In this document: positions 1 to 8,789 of the stretch, piece after piece
How the letters are laid out: each line of letters starts with the position of its first letter
Position numbering within the stretch: the first letter of the stretch is position 1
NCBI GenBank assembly: GCA_964406155.1
Contig: CAYOQR010000010.1
Coordinates: 52,737-116,736 of the forward strand
Direction: 5' to 3'
Source of the DNA: Dongia_B sp964406155
GTDB lineage: Bacteria; Pseudomonadota; Alphaproteobacteria; Dongiales; Dongiaceae
Length of the DNA: 64,000 nt
Notes under the pieces: generated by a model
What the model saw: only the letters and a program-made list of their open reading frames with translations
The model's database searches: none
Told to the model about the DNA's origin: nothing
Translations under genes and position numbers: made by a program

Positions 1-1991
1 ACCGCCGTCAGCGGGAGGGCACCGAGCAGGGGCTCGGTTTCCTCTGTATTGATCAGGTCATGCAACACATATGTTCCGAGATTGACGTCGTGCTTGATGG
101 GACCAAAGACGGTCTGTTCGGCGAGGGTCGGGAACAGCAGCAGCCGGGCGAGCAGAACCGCCGACCAGCTCCGCATCGTCACCATATCCTGCATGGGATC
201 GATGGCCAGTTCCGCGCTTGCAGCCTGCATCAGTTGGACGAAGTCCAGGCAGGCCCGCTGAATGCGGCCGCAAAGGGCGAGTTGCGCCGCCGGCCGTATC
301 TCCACCTCGTGTTGCACCCGTCCACCGTCATACAGCGCGACCGACCCGACCGGCGCCGAGCAGAATTGCTCCAGCAGCGCGATGTTGCGCAGCAGGTAGC
401 GCTTGATGATTGGCGTGACGATGCCGTCGTCGATGAAGCCGGCGACGCTATCGCCTTCGGGCAATTCCGCCATGGCATCGTCGGCACTCAACATATAGGT
501 ACCGTGCAGCCGATGCGGCAGTCCCTCCTGGTCGAAGATGCCCCGCAGGCATTTCTGGATGGTGCCGTTATAGCCGAGATCGACCAGGATGAGATCGGTC
601 AAGCGGTCGAAATCGGGAATGGTCAGCCTGAGATAGGTCAGGATTTGCTGACGCATGCTCCGGGAAAATGCCGCGACATCGTCGCCCGTCAGCAGGGCCG
701 GCAGCTCCTCCGCCAGGACCTGACCGGACACCATGCCATCCGGCTGCTTCGCGAAATAGGCATGGAGCGAAGGAATGGAGACCTTGAGGATGGCGTCCAC
801 CGTCGGTGCGTTGAGCACGCTGCAGGTACGGAAGATTTTCTGCAGGGGCTCAATCTGATTGAGGCAGCCGACCAGGCAAACGCGGCGGTTGATCTCGACA
901 TAGGAGGCGGGCAGGCTGCCTGTCTTCAGCCAGGCGGCCATCGGCAGAAAGCCATCGCGACCGAGGAACAGGATGGCGGCGCGCCGGCCCGGGGCGGCGA
1001 TTTCCGCCCGCCGTTCCTCGATGAAGCGCTGGAAGCCGGCCAGGACCGGTCCAAGGATGGCGGCGGTCGAAAGTTCCGCCTGGCCATGCTGCGGCATGCG
1101 GGCGAGGGCCGTGCGCCGCACGGTCATCAACCCGTCATCCAGGCGGTGGCTGAAATCGGCGCGCTTACTGCGCAGCAACTGTGCCGCCAGGCTTTCGCAC
1201 ATGATCGTCGGCATCATCCGCTGATGCGCTTGCGGATAGTGGATCGCCTCGATGCCGCAGGCCTGGGCGCCAAGGATATCGGCAACGTAATTGTCGCCGA
1301 TATGGATGGCGGTGCGGCCCTCCAGTTTCTCCTGGGCCAGATAGACCTGTAGCAGCTTTCCCGCCTTGTTGGTTCCATGCTCGCAGGAGGCATAGAGGAA
1401 ATCGTAGCGCAGGCCGGGCGCCGCCCGCTGCAACAGAGTCGTCAGTTTTTCCGCCGACCAATAGGTGTCGGAGATGAAACCCGTCTTCAGGCCCTGTGCC
1501 TGGGCGGTCTGCAGCAGGGCGAGGATTTCCGGATTGACCCGGCAGAGATCCAGTTCGGCCTGGAATTCCGCCTCGACCAGGGCGTCGACCGGCACTTGCG
1601 TAAGGCCGAAGCAGTGCCGTGGGAACCGGCGATAGATATCGGCGATCGTCACTTCGCCGCCCTGCCCGGCCTCGACCGCGGCAATCCGGGCGCGATGTTC
1701 GGCCAGGACCCGGTGCTGGACGAAGGATTCGGCGAGGCCGAACCGTGTCGCGGCGATCGGCAGATGATGGAAGGCCCGCTCGTAAACCCCGTCCGGCGCC
1801 GTGCACTGGCGCAGCAGGAAAGTATCGAAGATATCGAAGGACATCGCCGTCATCGCCGGCTTGGCGATCAACCGGCGCGCGGTTTCCAATCCGGCCGCCA
1901 CGCTGGCTTCCGCCTGATCGGCCGGTCCGCCTGCTTCCTTGCCCTGCTGCGGCTTGTTGTCCGTGTGATCGTGATCCGGATGAAGTGTCAT
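1..1991 (-). CDS. HAD-superfamily hydrolase-like protein (COG5610-like), partial
   Basis: A long open minus-strand frame begins at an ATG at 1991, 26 bases after the flgL stop, and runs off the window, so at least 660 residues are present and the C-terminus is missing. Near residue 50 it carries SFDIFDTFLLR, a HAD motif I (DxxDT type). Further on come FISDTYWS (motif II-like) and AIHIGDNYVADILGAQ (motif IV with GD), the pattern of the predicted HAD hydrolases grouped as COG5610. The later part (about residue 280 onward) contains ILFLGRDGFLP and LILVDLGYNGTIQKC, typical of the C-terminal half of these large proteins. Members are often found near polysaccharide or flagellar glycosylation genes, so a role in modifying a surface polymer or flagellin is possible but only inferred. 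A weak GAGA ribosome site precedes the start. It is probably transcribed with flgK and flgL. Confidence 0.75.
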   Translation of the reverse strand, partial: MTLHPDHDHTDNKPQQGKEAGGPADQAEASVAAGLETARRLIAKPAMTAMSFDIFDTFLLRQCTAPDGVYERAFHHLPIAATRFGLAESFVQHRVLAEHRARIAAVEAGQGGEVTIADIYRRFPRHCFGLTQVPVDALVEAEFQAELDLCRVNPEILALLQTAQAQGLKTGFISDTYWSAEKLTTLLQRAAPGLRYDFLYASCEHGTNKAGKLLQVYLAQEKLEGRTAIHIGDNYVADILGAQACGIEAIHYPQAHQRMMPTIMCESLAAQLLRSKRADFSHRLDDGLMTVRRTALARMPQHGQAELSTAAILGPVLAGFQRFIEERRAEIAAPGRRAAILFLGRDGFLPMAAWLKTGSLPASYVEINRRVCLVGCLNQIEPLQKIFRTCSVLNAPTVDAILKVSIPSLHAYFAKQPDGMVSGQVLAEELPALLTGDDVAAFSRSMRQQILTYLRLTIPDFDRLTDLILVDLGYNGTIQKCLRGIFDQEGLPHRLHGTYMLSADDAMAELPEGDSVAGFIDDGIVTPIIKRYLLRNIALLEQFCSAPVGSVALYDGGRVQHEVEIRPAAQLALCGRIQRACLDFVQLMQAASAELAIDPMQDMVTMRSWSAVLLARLLLFPTLAEQTVFGPIKHDVNLGTYVLHDLINTEETEPLLGALPLTA

Positions 1992-2017
1992 GTCGATCTC
2001 GCTGTCGAGCCGGTTGA

Positions 2018-2926
2018 TTACAGGTAATCCGTCAGGCGGATTTTCATAACGACGCTCAGGGCCGAATAAGAGGCCTGAAGCTGCGTCTGCAATTGGGAAA
2101 CATTCGCCATCGCCTGGGCCGCATCCACGTTCTTGATGGTGCTGGCGGCATCGGTCAGCAGGGCGACATAGCTCTTCTGGTCCTGCTGCGTGTCGTTGAG
2201 GCGGCTGGCATTGGTGGACACCGTTGCCTGCAGATTGGTCAGCGCGGTGATCGCCTGGTCCGCCAGATCGTAGGCTGCCTTCAAGGCATTGGTGTCGAGC
2301 GGCGAAGTGGTGACGCTCGCCACCATCGAGGCGGCGCGCAAGGCCTGTTCGAAGGCGCTGTTATCGCCGGTGACGCCATAGCTGATCGTCGTCGTGGTCG
2401 AAACCTTGACCGAGGCGATCATGGAATCGCCCTTGTAATAACTGGCATCAGGCGTCGTCGCACTCGGCGGTACCACCGAGGGGTAGTGGCTGAGATCGAC
2501 GGCGGGCGTATCGGTCTGGCTGCCGGAAAACAGATAGCGACCGGAGAGCTGTGCGTTCATCTGGCTGCCGAGATCCGCCAGCGTCGACTGCCCGCTCGTC
2601 ACCAGGGAGGAGGTGCTGTTCCCGCTCATGCCGGCGCTGATGGCGGCGCGCAGATTGGTCAGCAGCGTCGTCATGTTGCCGATGGCGGAATACATCGCCT
2701 GGACACGGTCGCCGGCCATGCTGGTCAGCCCGGAGAAGGTCTGGGTTTGCTCGATTTCCGACTGCATATTGAGCAATTGGCGCGATTTGTCGCCGAGCGA
2801 GGCGAAATCCGTCCCGACCAGGCCGGTCGATTCCTGGGTCGTCGCCGTCGCGACCGCGCTCTGTACGTTGCGGGCCGAGCTCATCAGCGTGTTGTAGAGG
2901 CCGAAGGTCGAGATGCTTAACGTCAT
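2018..2926 (-). CDS. flgL: Flagellar hook-associated protein 3 (hook-filament junction)
   Basis: This 302-residue protein has the flagellin-type N-terminal helix (starting MTLSISTFGLYNTLM) and a C-terminal helix ending in MKIRLTDYL. It has a family-typical length and an internal FSGSQTDTPAV segment as in FlgL. FlgL is exported by the flagellar type III apparatus and forms the second of two junction rings between hook and filament. The start is supported by a GAGGAG ribosome site seven bases upstream. It lies 11 bases downstream of flgK and is clearly co-transcribed with it. The assignment rests on the flagellin-like ends together with its position next to flgK. Confidence 0.9.
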   Translation of the reverse strand: MTLSISTFGLYNTLMSSARNVQSAVATATTQESTGLVGTDFASLGDKSRQLLNMQSEIEQTQTFSGLTSMAGDRVQAMYSAIGNMTTLLTNLRAAISAGMSGNSTSSLVTSGQSTLADLGSQMNAQLSGRYLFSGSQTDTPAVDLSHYPSVVPPSATTPDASYYKGDSMIASVKVSTTTTISYGVTGDNSAFEQALRAASMVASVTTSPLDTNALKAAYDLADQAITALTNLQATVSTNASRLNDTQQDQKSYVALLTDAASTIKNVDAAQAMANVSQLQTQLQASYSALSVVMKIRLTDYL

Positions 2927-2937
2927 GGTGCCTCTCC

Positions 2938-4701
2938 TCAGGCGGCCTGGACCGCTGTCAGCAGGCTCTGGAACATCGCCTGGGCCGTGGCGATGACCTT
3001 GGCCGAGGCGGCATAGGTATTCTGCAACGTGGTCAGGAGCGCGGTCTGCTGATCGACATTGACGCCGGACTGCGAACTGAAGCTGGTCTGCAGGGTTTGC
3101 AGGGTGCTCTGGCGTGTCGTCGCCTGATCGCTGGCATTGCTGGCCCGGGAGGCGATGTCGGAGACCAGGCTCGCGGCATATTGCGACAGGCTCGAGTTGC
3201 TGCTGCTGAGCCAGCCGGCGGCGGCGAAGGATTGCTTACCAGTGACGGCATCGGCCAGTTTCTGGACGGTGCCGCCATTCGAGGCGCCGACCGCCGCATT
3301 GCCGACGACCGGTGCCGTCGTGGTATCGAGCGCGGCCGTCGGTACGGCGGCGGTATTGGTCAGCAGGTCGCTGCGCACGCTGATCGTCGAGGCCGAGCTG
3401 CCATTGGCGACCAGATCGTTGAGGCCGAAATAGGACGAGACATCCAGCCCGCCCAGCGAGCCGCTGAGCGTGGCCACCGCGATGCCGCCGCCCGAGGCGG
3501 TATTGGAGAGCGCCAGATGCCCGTTGACGATGCTGGCGGAGACGCCGCTCACGCCATTCAGGCTGTTCAGGATGTCCTGGACGCTGGTGGCGGCGCTGAG
3601 ATTGACATCCTGATAGCCGGTGACCTTGCCGGCGGAATCGGTCAGCACCACACGCAAGGTCGTATTGCTGGCCGGCGAGACGGCATTGGTGGCGGCGACG
3701 GTGGCCGTGCCGGTGAGCGTGTTGGGCGGCGGCGAGGCGGTTCCCTGATTGGCCAGACCGTTCATCGCGGAGCTCAGCGTCGAGGCGAGATTGTCCAGTT
3801 CCGACTGGGCCTTGGGCAGGTCGTTGTCGCGCATATCGATCAACGATTTCAGCGCGCCCGAGGAAATCTGGTTGGTGATATCGGCACCGTTCACATAGAT
3901 GCCGTCGATGCCGCTGGTACCGGTTGGCGAATAGGTGATGCCGGCGGAGATCGAGGAAGCCGCCTGATGGGACAGGGGATGCACGACACTGTCCAGCAGC
4001 GGCTGGTTGGCGGCGGTATAGATTTTCATATTGCCGGCGCCGTCGATGAAATAGCTGACATTGATGTTGCCGGCGACTTTCTGCAGCTCGGTCATCCGCT
4101 GATCCTCGAGATCGGCGGTGGATTGGCCGGTTGCCTTGGCCTGGGCGATCTGCTGGTTCAGTGCCTGGATCTGGTTGAGCGCGCTGTTGATATCGTCGAC
4201 CTTGCTGGAAATATCCTGATCGGCGTCGCTGCGCAGGCTTTGCACGCTGGCCGAGGTCGAACGCAAGGCGGTCGTGACCTGATCGAGGGCGTTGACCACC
4301 TGGCTCTTGAGGCTGGCATCGTCAGGCGTGGTCGCGAGCGAGGTCAGGGCATTGCCGAGGGTGGTCAGGAGCGAGGAGAGGTCATTCCCCGACGTGCCGC
4401 TGCTCACCTGGCCCAGGACCTGCTGCAGCGAGTTGTAGTAGCTGCCATAAGTCGACGCCTGGCCCGAGGAACTCAAGGCGGTGGCGATATCCGCCAGCAG
4501 GTACTTGTTGACCGAGCTGGAAACGCCGGCCACCGTTACACCGGTTCCCTGGCCGCCGGAAATCTGCGTCGTCACCGTCGCCGTCTTGCTGGTATAGCCG
4601 GCGACATTGGCGTTGGAGATATTGTTGGAGGCCAGCGCCATCTGCCGTTCCACGGCAAGGAGCGAGCTGACCGCCGATCCGATCGCAAGGTTCAGCGACA
4701 T
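2938..4701 (-). CDS. flgK: Flagellar hook-associated protein 1
   Basis: This 587-residue protein begins with the rod/hook signature ALASNNISNANVAGYTSK (flagellar basal-body rod domain, residues about 20-40). It ends with a FlgK-type C-terminal helix containing LLTTLQNTYAASAKVIATAQ. The middle (about 320-480) is Ser/Thr/Ala/Gly-rich, as expected for the variable exposed domain. FlgK forms the first junction ring on the hook. The start has an AAGGGGA ribosome site. The gene sits between flgN (its likely chaperone) and flgL, matching their functional pairing. Confidence 0.95.
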   Translation of the reverse strand: MSLNLAIGSAVSSLLAVERQMALASNNISNANVAGYTSKTATVTTQISGGQGTGVTVAGVSSSVNKYLLADIATALSSSGQASTYGSYYNSLQQVLGQVSSGTSGNDLSSLLTTLGNALTSLATTPDDASLKSQVVNALDQVTTALRSTSASVQSLRSDADQDISSKVDDINSALNQIQALNQQIAQAKATGQSTADLEDQRMTELQKVAGNINVSYFIDGAGNMKIYTAANQPLLDSVVHPLSHQAASSISAGITYSPTGTSGIDGIYVNGADITNQISSGALKSLIDMRDNDLPKAQSELDNLASTLSSAMNGLANQGTASPPPNTLTGTATVAATNAVSPASNTTLRVVLTDSAGKVTGYQDVNLSAATSVQDILNSLNGVSGVSASIVNGHLALSNTASGGGIAVATLSGSLGGLDVSSYFGLNDLVANGSSASTISVRSDLLTNTAAVPTAALDTTTAPVVGNAAVGASNGGTVQKLADAVTGKQSFAAAGWLSSSNSSLSQYAASLVSDIASRASNASDQATTRQSTLQTLQTSFSSQSGVNVDQQTALLTTLQNTYAASAKVIATAQAMFQSLLTAVQAA

Positions 4702-4734
4702 GCTATATCCCCTTTAGGCAGCGACATCGATGCC

Positions 4735-5199
4735 TCAAGCCTTGCAGTTGAGGTTGCCCTCGATGAAGCTTGCCTCATTGACGGAACCGCTGGCGCCATA
4801 GGCGTTCGGCTGCCCGCCTTCCGCGCGGATCGCATTCATGACGGAATCGATGCGGCGGCGCGTCGCCGACATCGCGCCGCGCAGCAGGCGCATATTCTCC
4901 TGCGTCAGCAGGCGCAAGGTTTCCCCGGTGGCGACGATCTGGTCGCGCAAGGCGATATCGTCGGCGATATCCTGGGCGCAGCCCGTCATCACATTGCGGC
5001 TGATATCGACGAATTGATTGGTCAGGTTGTCCTTGTGTCTGGCGAAATCGGACAGTGTTGCCGGCAGGCCGCGATAGAGCAGCTCGTTCTCGGCCTCGAC
5101 GACCTTGATCAATTCCGCCATGACATCCATCAGATTGGCGATTGCGAGTTCGTTGAGGATGGGATTGGTTCCGGTCTTCATGGCAACTACCGTGTTCAT
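4735..5199 (-). CDS. flgN: FlgN-like export chaperone for FlgK/FlgL
   Basis: This 154-residue, mostly alpha-helical protein has a long heptad-like N-terminal half (residues 15-110, with LMDVMAELIKVVEAENELL) followed by a short polar tail. FlgN-family proteins are small cytoplasmic helical chaperones that bind the C-termini of FlgK and FlgL before export. The ELI..VEAEN.LL pattern, the size, and the position immediately upstream of flgK support the call. A GGAGAG site lies eight bases before the ATG at 5199; a second in-frame ATG at 5181 is possible. Sequence identity alone would be weak, so context carries part of the call. Confidence 0.75.
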   Translation of the reverse strand: MNTVVAMKTGTNPILNELAIANLMDVMAELIKVVEAENELLYRGLPATLSDFARHKDNLTNQFVDISRNVMTGCAQDIADDIALRDQIVATGETLRLLTQENMRLLRGAMSATRRRIDSVMNAIRAEGGQPNAYGASGSVNEASFIEGNLNCKA

Positions 5200-5230
5200 G
5201 ATTGGACTCTCCGAGTCTCGTTAAGCCGGA

Positions 5231-5587
5231 TCACTTCGGCCGGGCGCGTCTGCGGGTGAGGTTCTGGACCGGCTGCTGATAGGCGGCCATGGCCTGCTGT
5301 GCGCCGCGGCGGCGCTTCAGTTCGTCGGAAACGAGATCCATGTATTGGGTGAGGGAATCCTCCAGCTCGTTGAGGTCGGACAGAGCCAAGGCGGTCTGCA
5401 GCGAGAAGATGCGGCGCTGATCGTCCGGCAGCGTTGCCAGGCGCTCGCCCACCTGCTGGGCCATCTGCTCGGCGGATACCATGTCGCGCAGATCCGGCAG
5501 CAGCAGGCGCTGGACCTCCGCGATCTTGCGTTTCGCGCGCAGTTCAAGAAAGTCGGTTTCGATAGGCTTCTTGTCGTCGGGCTTCAT
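5231..5587 (-). CDS. Small helical protein of unknown function in flagellar operon
   Basis: This 118-residue charged protein has no signal peptide or membrane segment. It is rich in Leu, Gln, Glu and Arg and is predicted by eye to be almost entirely helical. It has a basic C-terminal tail (NLTRRRARPK). I do not recognise a named family. It lies between flgE and flgN with short gaps (14 and 31 bases) and a clear GGGAGA ribosome site, so it is almost certainly translated as part of the hook/junction operon. A cytoplasmic chaperone or assembly factor is a reasonable guess from its neighbours only. Confidence 0.65.
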   Translation of the reverse strand: MKPDDKKPIETDFLELRAKRKIAEVQRLLLPDLRDMVSAEQMAQQVGERLATLPDDQRRIFSLQTALALSDLNELEDSLTQYMDLVSDELKRRRGAQQAMAAYQQPVQNLTRRRARPK

Positions 5588-5601
5588 CTAACGTCTCCCG
5601 A

Positions 5602-6900
5602 TTACCTGACGGACTGGATCAGGTCATTGAACATGGTGTTGCTGGTGGTGATGACCTGCGAGGCCGCCGCATAATTCTGCTGGGCGATGATCATCAGGCT
5701 GAGCTGGTCGGCGGTGCTGACATTGGAGGATTCGAGGGCGCTGCCATCGATCTTGCCGGCGCCGCCTTCGCCGCCGGCATGCAGGGTGTAGCTGCCGGAA
5801 TCCTGGGTCATCTGATAGACATTGTCCGATTTGATCGCCAGGCCGTCGGCATTCTGGAAGGTGGCGAGGGCGATCTTGTAGATCGGCAATTGCTGGCCGT
5901 TGTCATAGATCGCCGAGACGACGCCGTCCTTGGCGATGTCGACGCCGGTCAGCCGGCCATAGGCGACGCCATCCGGTGTCGCGCTCTTGATGTCAACATT
6001 GGGATTGGTGCTGCCCGAGGCATACTGGGTGACGCCATCGGCCTGGCCCGCGGTCCCCATCTTGAGGGAGATGGAGCTCGCGGCCGCGCCATCGGCCCAG
6101 CTACTGACGGTGATCGTCGGCGTGGTGACCGTGGCGCCGGTGCTATCGGTGATGCCCTTCAGGGTGCCGTCGGTATTGAAGGAGACGGTATAGCTGGTAT
6201 TGCCACCGACGGTTCCCGTCTGGGTTCCGGCCGTCGGATCGACCGGATTGCCGATGGTCAGGGTCCAGTCATTGGTGGTTGTGCTGGATTTGGTCCAGGT
6301 CAGCGGCACGCTCTGGGCGACACCGAGCGAGTCATAGACCGACATGGAGGTCGTGTAGGAGGCGCCGGCCGCCGCATCCGCCGGCAGATTGGCTTTCAGG
6401 TCGATCTGGGTCGATGCCGCCGCCGATGTGGTGTAACGATTGACGTTGATCGCCTGCAGGCCGGTCACGCTGTTGACGTTGGAAGACACCGAGTTGCCGT
6501 TCTTGTCGGTCGGCCAGCCCATCAGGTAATAGCCGTTATTCACCAGGAAGCCCTGGGAATCCGTATCGAAGGCGCCGTCGCGGGTGAAGAAGGCCTGCTT
6601 CATGTCGTTGTTGTAGGTCACGACGAAGAAGCCGTTGCCGTCGATCGCCACATTGGTCGACAGCGTGGTGGACTGGATCGTTCCCTGGGCGGTGACATTC
6701 TGCCGGGCGGAAGCGATCACGCCGCCGGTCGCGCCGGCATTCGAGGACGAGGTGCTGGCGACCAAGTTGGCGAAGGAGGTGCCAACGGTCTTGTAGCCCG
6801 TCGTGCTGGCATTGGCGAGGTTGTTCGAGATGATGGCCAGTTGCTGGCTCTGCGCCTGCAGCGCCGACACGGCCGACCAAAGGGCATTTCCGATTGTCAT
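5602..6900 (-). CDS. flgE: Flagellar hook protein
   Basis: This 432-residue protein has the rod/hook N-terminal signature LAIISNNLANASTTGYKT (residues about 22-39), a central FlgE D2-like region with YDSLGVAQSVPLTWTKS, and a C-terminal helix (LSLMIIAQQNYAAASQVITTSNTM, split here only for description). This order is that of hook protein FlgE, which polymerises into the universal joint between rod and filament. The GLTGVDI-like segment near residue 315 and the length are typical. It lies 26 bases downstream of flgD, the hook cap, consistent with an flgDE transcription unit. Confidence 0.95.
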   Translation of the reverse strand: MTIGNALWSAVSALQAQSQQLAIISNNLANASTTGYKTVGTSFANLVASTSSSNAGATGGVIASARQNVTAQGTIQSTTLSTNVAIDGNGFFVVTYNNDMKQAFFTRDGAFDTDSQGFLVNNGYYLMGWPTDKNGNSVSSNVNSVTGLQAINVNRYTTSAAASTQIDLKANLPADAAAGASYTTSMSVYDSLGVAQSVPLTWTKSSTTTNDWTLTIGNPVDPTAGTQTGTVGGNTSYTVSFNTDGTLKGITDSTGATVTTPTITVSSWADGAAASSISLKMGTAGQADGVTQYASGSTNPNVDIKSATPDGVAYGRLTGVDIAKDGVVSAIYDNGQQLPIYKIALATFQNADGLAIKSDNVYQMTQDSGSYTLHAGGEGGAGKIDGSALESSNVSTADQLSLMIIAQQNYAAASQVITTSNTMFNDLIQSVR

Positions 6901-6926
6901 GTCTCTTGTCCTACCTTGGTGCCGGT

Positions 6927-7634
6927 TCAGCTCTTCACGCCGATCACGTCGGACAACTGCACGGAGGCATCGCCGACCAGCAGGACGGGCGAGCCGCTGG
7001 AGGAATCGATGCCGGTGACCTTGCCGGTACCATAGACGGAACTGGAAACCGCGTTGCCGGAGCTGTCGAGGGCGGTGACCGTCAGGGTGTAGTTGCCGCT
7101 GCTATACTGGTTGCCGTTGGTATCGGTGCCGTCCCAACTGAAATTGTGGCCGCCGGAAGCGGTATCACCCTGAGTGCTGTAGACCGTCTGCCCGCTGGCA
7201 TCCTTCACGCTCAGAATGACGCTGTTGGCCGGTGCGCTCAGCGAATAGCTCCAATTGGCGGAGCCGTTCTGGATCGGCGCGCTGCTGCCGTTATAGACCA
7301 CGCTCTTGTCGAGATAGGCGACACCGCTGGAAAGGCCGACAGTACTCAGCGCGCTGGCGATGCTGGCGAGCTGGCTGTTGGTCTTTTCCTGCTGCTCGAC
7401 GCTGGAAAGCTGGATCAGTTGGCTGGTGAACTGGCTGCTGTCGGTCGGATTCAGCGGATCCTGATGCTGCAACTGCGTGGTGAGCAGCGTCAGGAAGGTG
7501 TTATAGGCGGTCGTCGCATCCGTTGCGCTGGTGGAGGATGACGAGGAGGAATTGGTGCTCGACGACGAGGTACTGGAGGTAGAAGAGGGCGGGGTGGTGT
7601 AATTGAGGCTGTTGATTGCTGAAGCGACTGACAT
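6927..7634 (-). CDS. flgD: Hook-capping scaffold protein
   Basis: The 235-residue frame is started at the ATG at 7634 because GGGAGAG lies eight bases upstream; a longer open frame exists but lacks such a site. After a Ser/Thr-rich stretch (residues 12-35) comes the FlgD signature FLTLLTTQLQHQDPLNP, then SQFTSQLIQLSSVEQQ. The C-terminal half contains the FlgD Ig-like fold motif FSWDGTDTNGNQYSSG. FlgD caps the growing hook and is later replaced by FlgK. The poly-Ser N-terminus is longer than usual but lies in the disordered region. Confidence 0.93.
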   Translation of the reverse strand: MSVASAINSLNYTTPPSSTSSTSSSSTNSSSSSSTSATDATTAYNTFLTLLTTQLQHQDPLNPTDSSQFTSQLIQLSSVEQQEKTNSQLASIASALSTVGLSSGVAYLDKSVVYNGSSAPIQNGSANWSYSLSAPANSVILSVKDASGQTVYSTQGDTASGGHNFSWDGTDTNGNQYSSGNYTLTVTALDSSGNAVSSSVYGTGKVTGIDSSSGSPVLLVGDASVQLSDVIGVKS

Positions 7635-7953
7635 GTCGTGTCTCTCCCGATCCGCCGATAGGGGACAGGTCCGGGCCGGACCGTGTCCCGATATGGGCAA
7701 GTGGCTGTCTCTCTTGGCTTCTACGGAGGGGAGGGAGGGAATTGGGCGTGGTTTTTCGTCATCGCCCGGCAGTAATTTTCCGCCTGATTATGCCGGCTCA
7801 ATCGTGCGCCGGTTCAATCATATGCCGGGCCATATGCCGGGCGGATTCGGTCCCTGGGTGAGGAGGGATCCGGCTGTTCCAGGCGAAAAAGCCGGTGATA
7901 AGCTGGACCTAGGACGTGCCCCCGTGCAAGGGCGCTGGCGCGCGGTGGGCGCC
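7635..7953. other. Gene-free spacer upstream of flgD with a short direct repeat
   Basis: These 319 bases lie between flgD and the next upstream minus-strand gene. No convincing coding frame, sigma-54 (GG-N10-GC) or sigma-28 box was found by eye. A perfect tandem 12-mer, CATATGCCGGGC, occupies 7819-7830 and 7831-7842. The region most likely holds the promoter of the flgD-flgL unit, but its position cannot be fixed from sequence alone. Confidence 0.4.
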
Positions 7954-8244
7954 TTAGCGGTCGGAGCGGGTGCCGAGCTTGCGGCTGTCCTCAGCCGGCG
8001 AGACCGACGCGTTTTCCGCCGTCGGTTGTGTAGCTTCGCTGGCGATCTTGCGGGCCAGCCCGGCCGGCGCCTTGACCGGCTCGGGTTTGAGGACGCGGCG
8101 CAGAATCTGCATCTCGGCCAGGGCCGTCCGGGCTTCCGGCGAGTCACGCAACAGATTTTGCGCGGCTAAGCGCAGCTCTTCAGGCCAAGTTTCCAGAGCC
8201 TCACCGGATCGTTCGAGCAGATCCAAAAACGCCGCCAAAGACAT
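7954..8244 (-). CDS. Small unknown protein after fliS
   Basis: A frame of 96 residues from the ATG at 8244 (or 132 residues from 8352) starts MSLAAFLDLLERSG and is helical and Leu/Glu/Arg-rich in its first 60 residues, then becomes polar. No family is recognised. Whichever start is used, it overlaps the 3' end of fliS in another frame by 44 or 152 bases. The shorter start is preferred because large overlaps are rare. It is presumably co-transcribed with fliD-fliS. Confidence is limited by the unclear start and overlap. Confidence 0.45.
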   Translation of the reverse strand: MSLAAFLDLLERSGEALETWPEELRLAAQNLLRDSPEARTALAEMQILRRVLKPEPVKAPAGLARKIASEATQPTAENASVSPAEDSRKLGTRSDR

Positions 8245-8779
8245 CTGACCGCTGTGCAAGACGCTGAGAACCCCTGTCCATGCCCTGTTTTCCGGGATTT
8301 CCCGGCCGGATTGTATTGATATCCGATCGCGAAGAACCCGTAAATACGGCATCTGAACCCGTCTCTTGATCGATTTTGGTGATGGTGACCGGTTCGGCGG
8401 CCAGCGGCAGATGGGCGATCTCGGCCCAGGCGTTGCGGGTCAGGCGCACGGCGGAGGCGATCTTCTGACAGCATTCGGCGCCGGTTTTCTTGCCGACCGC
8501 GCTCAACAGGGCGGTGACCAGGGCCTGATACATGTCGCGCAGCGAGACAGCCACCTTGCCGCCTTTCTCCATATCGAGGCAGCAGCTCAGCCCGTTCAGG
8601 ATCTGCGCGGCGCGCATGGCCTCGTTGAACTGCTTTTCATAGTCGCGGCGATAGGCCGCTTCGGCGGCGGCGTTGATGCGCGCGATGGCGCCGTCATAGA
8701 GCATGACGATCAGGCTCATGGGCGGGGTGGTGCGCAGGGCCGAGTTATAGGCGGAAATCGCCTTGCCGGGATTTGTCAT
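8201..8779 (-). CDS. fliS: Flagellin export chaperone FliS
   Basis: The first 130 residues match FliS in pattern: AISAYNSALRTTPPMSLIVMLYDGAI, then a central LNGLSCCLDMEKGGKVAVSLRDMYQAL segment (quoted only as landmarks) and a C-terminal AWAEIA helix. FliS is a helical chaperone that binds flagellin C-termini. The frame continues to 192 residues; the last 60 or so are polar, unlike FliS, and overlap the next gene in a different frame. This suggests either a tail extension or a frameshift near 8350. The gene follows fliD by 10 bases, the standard fliDS arrangement. Confidence 0.88.
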   Translation of the reverse strand: MTNPGKAISAYNSALRTTPPMSLIVMLYDGAIARINAAAEAAYRRDYEKQFNEAMRAAQILNGLSCCLDMEKGGKVAVSLRDMYQALVTALLSAVGKKTGAECCQKIASAVRLTRNAWAEIAHLPLAAEPVTITKIDQETGSDAVFTGSSRSDINTIRPGNPGKQGMDRGSQRLAQRSDVFGGVFGSARTIR

Positions 8780-8789
8780 CGTGATGTCC

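Noticed and set aside
60..1352. 430-codon plus-strand frame opposite the HAD protein
   Set aside because: Antisense to a better gene with motifs; sequence has no recognisable domain and looks like a GC-rich frame shadow.
3097..5259. 720-codon plus-strand frame across flgK and flgN
   Set aside because: Antisense to clear flagellar genes; composition is biased (Gly/Arg/Ile) and no domain is visible.
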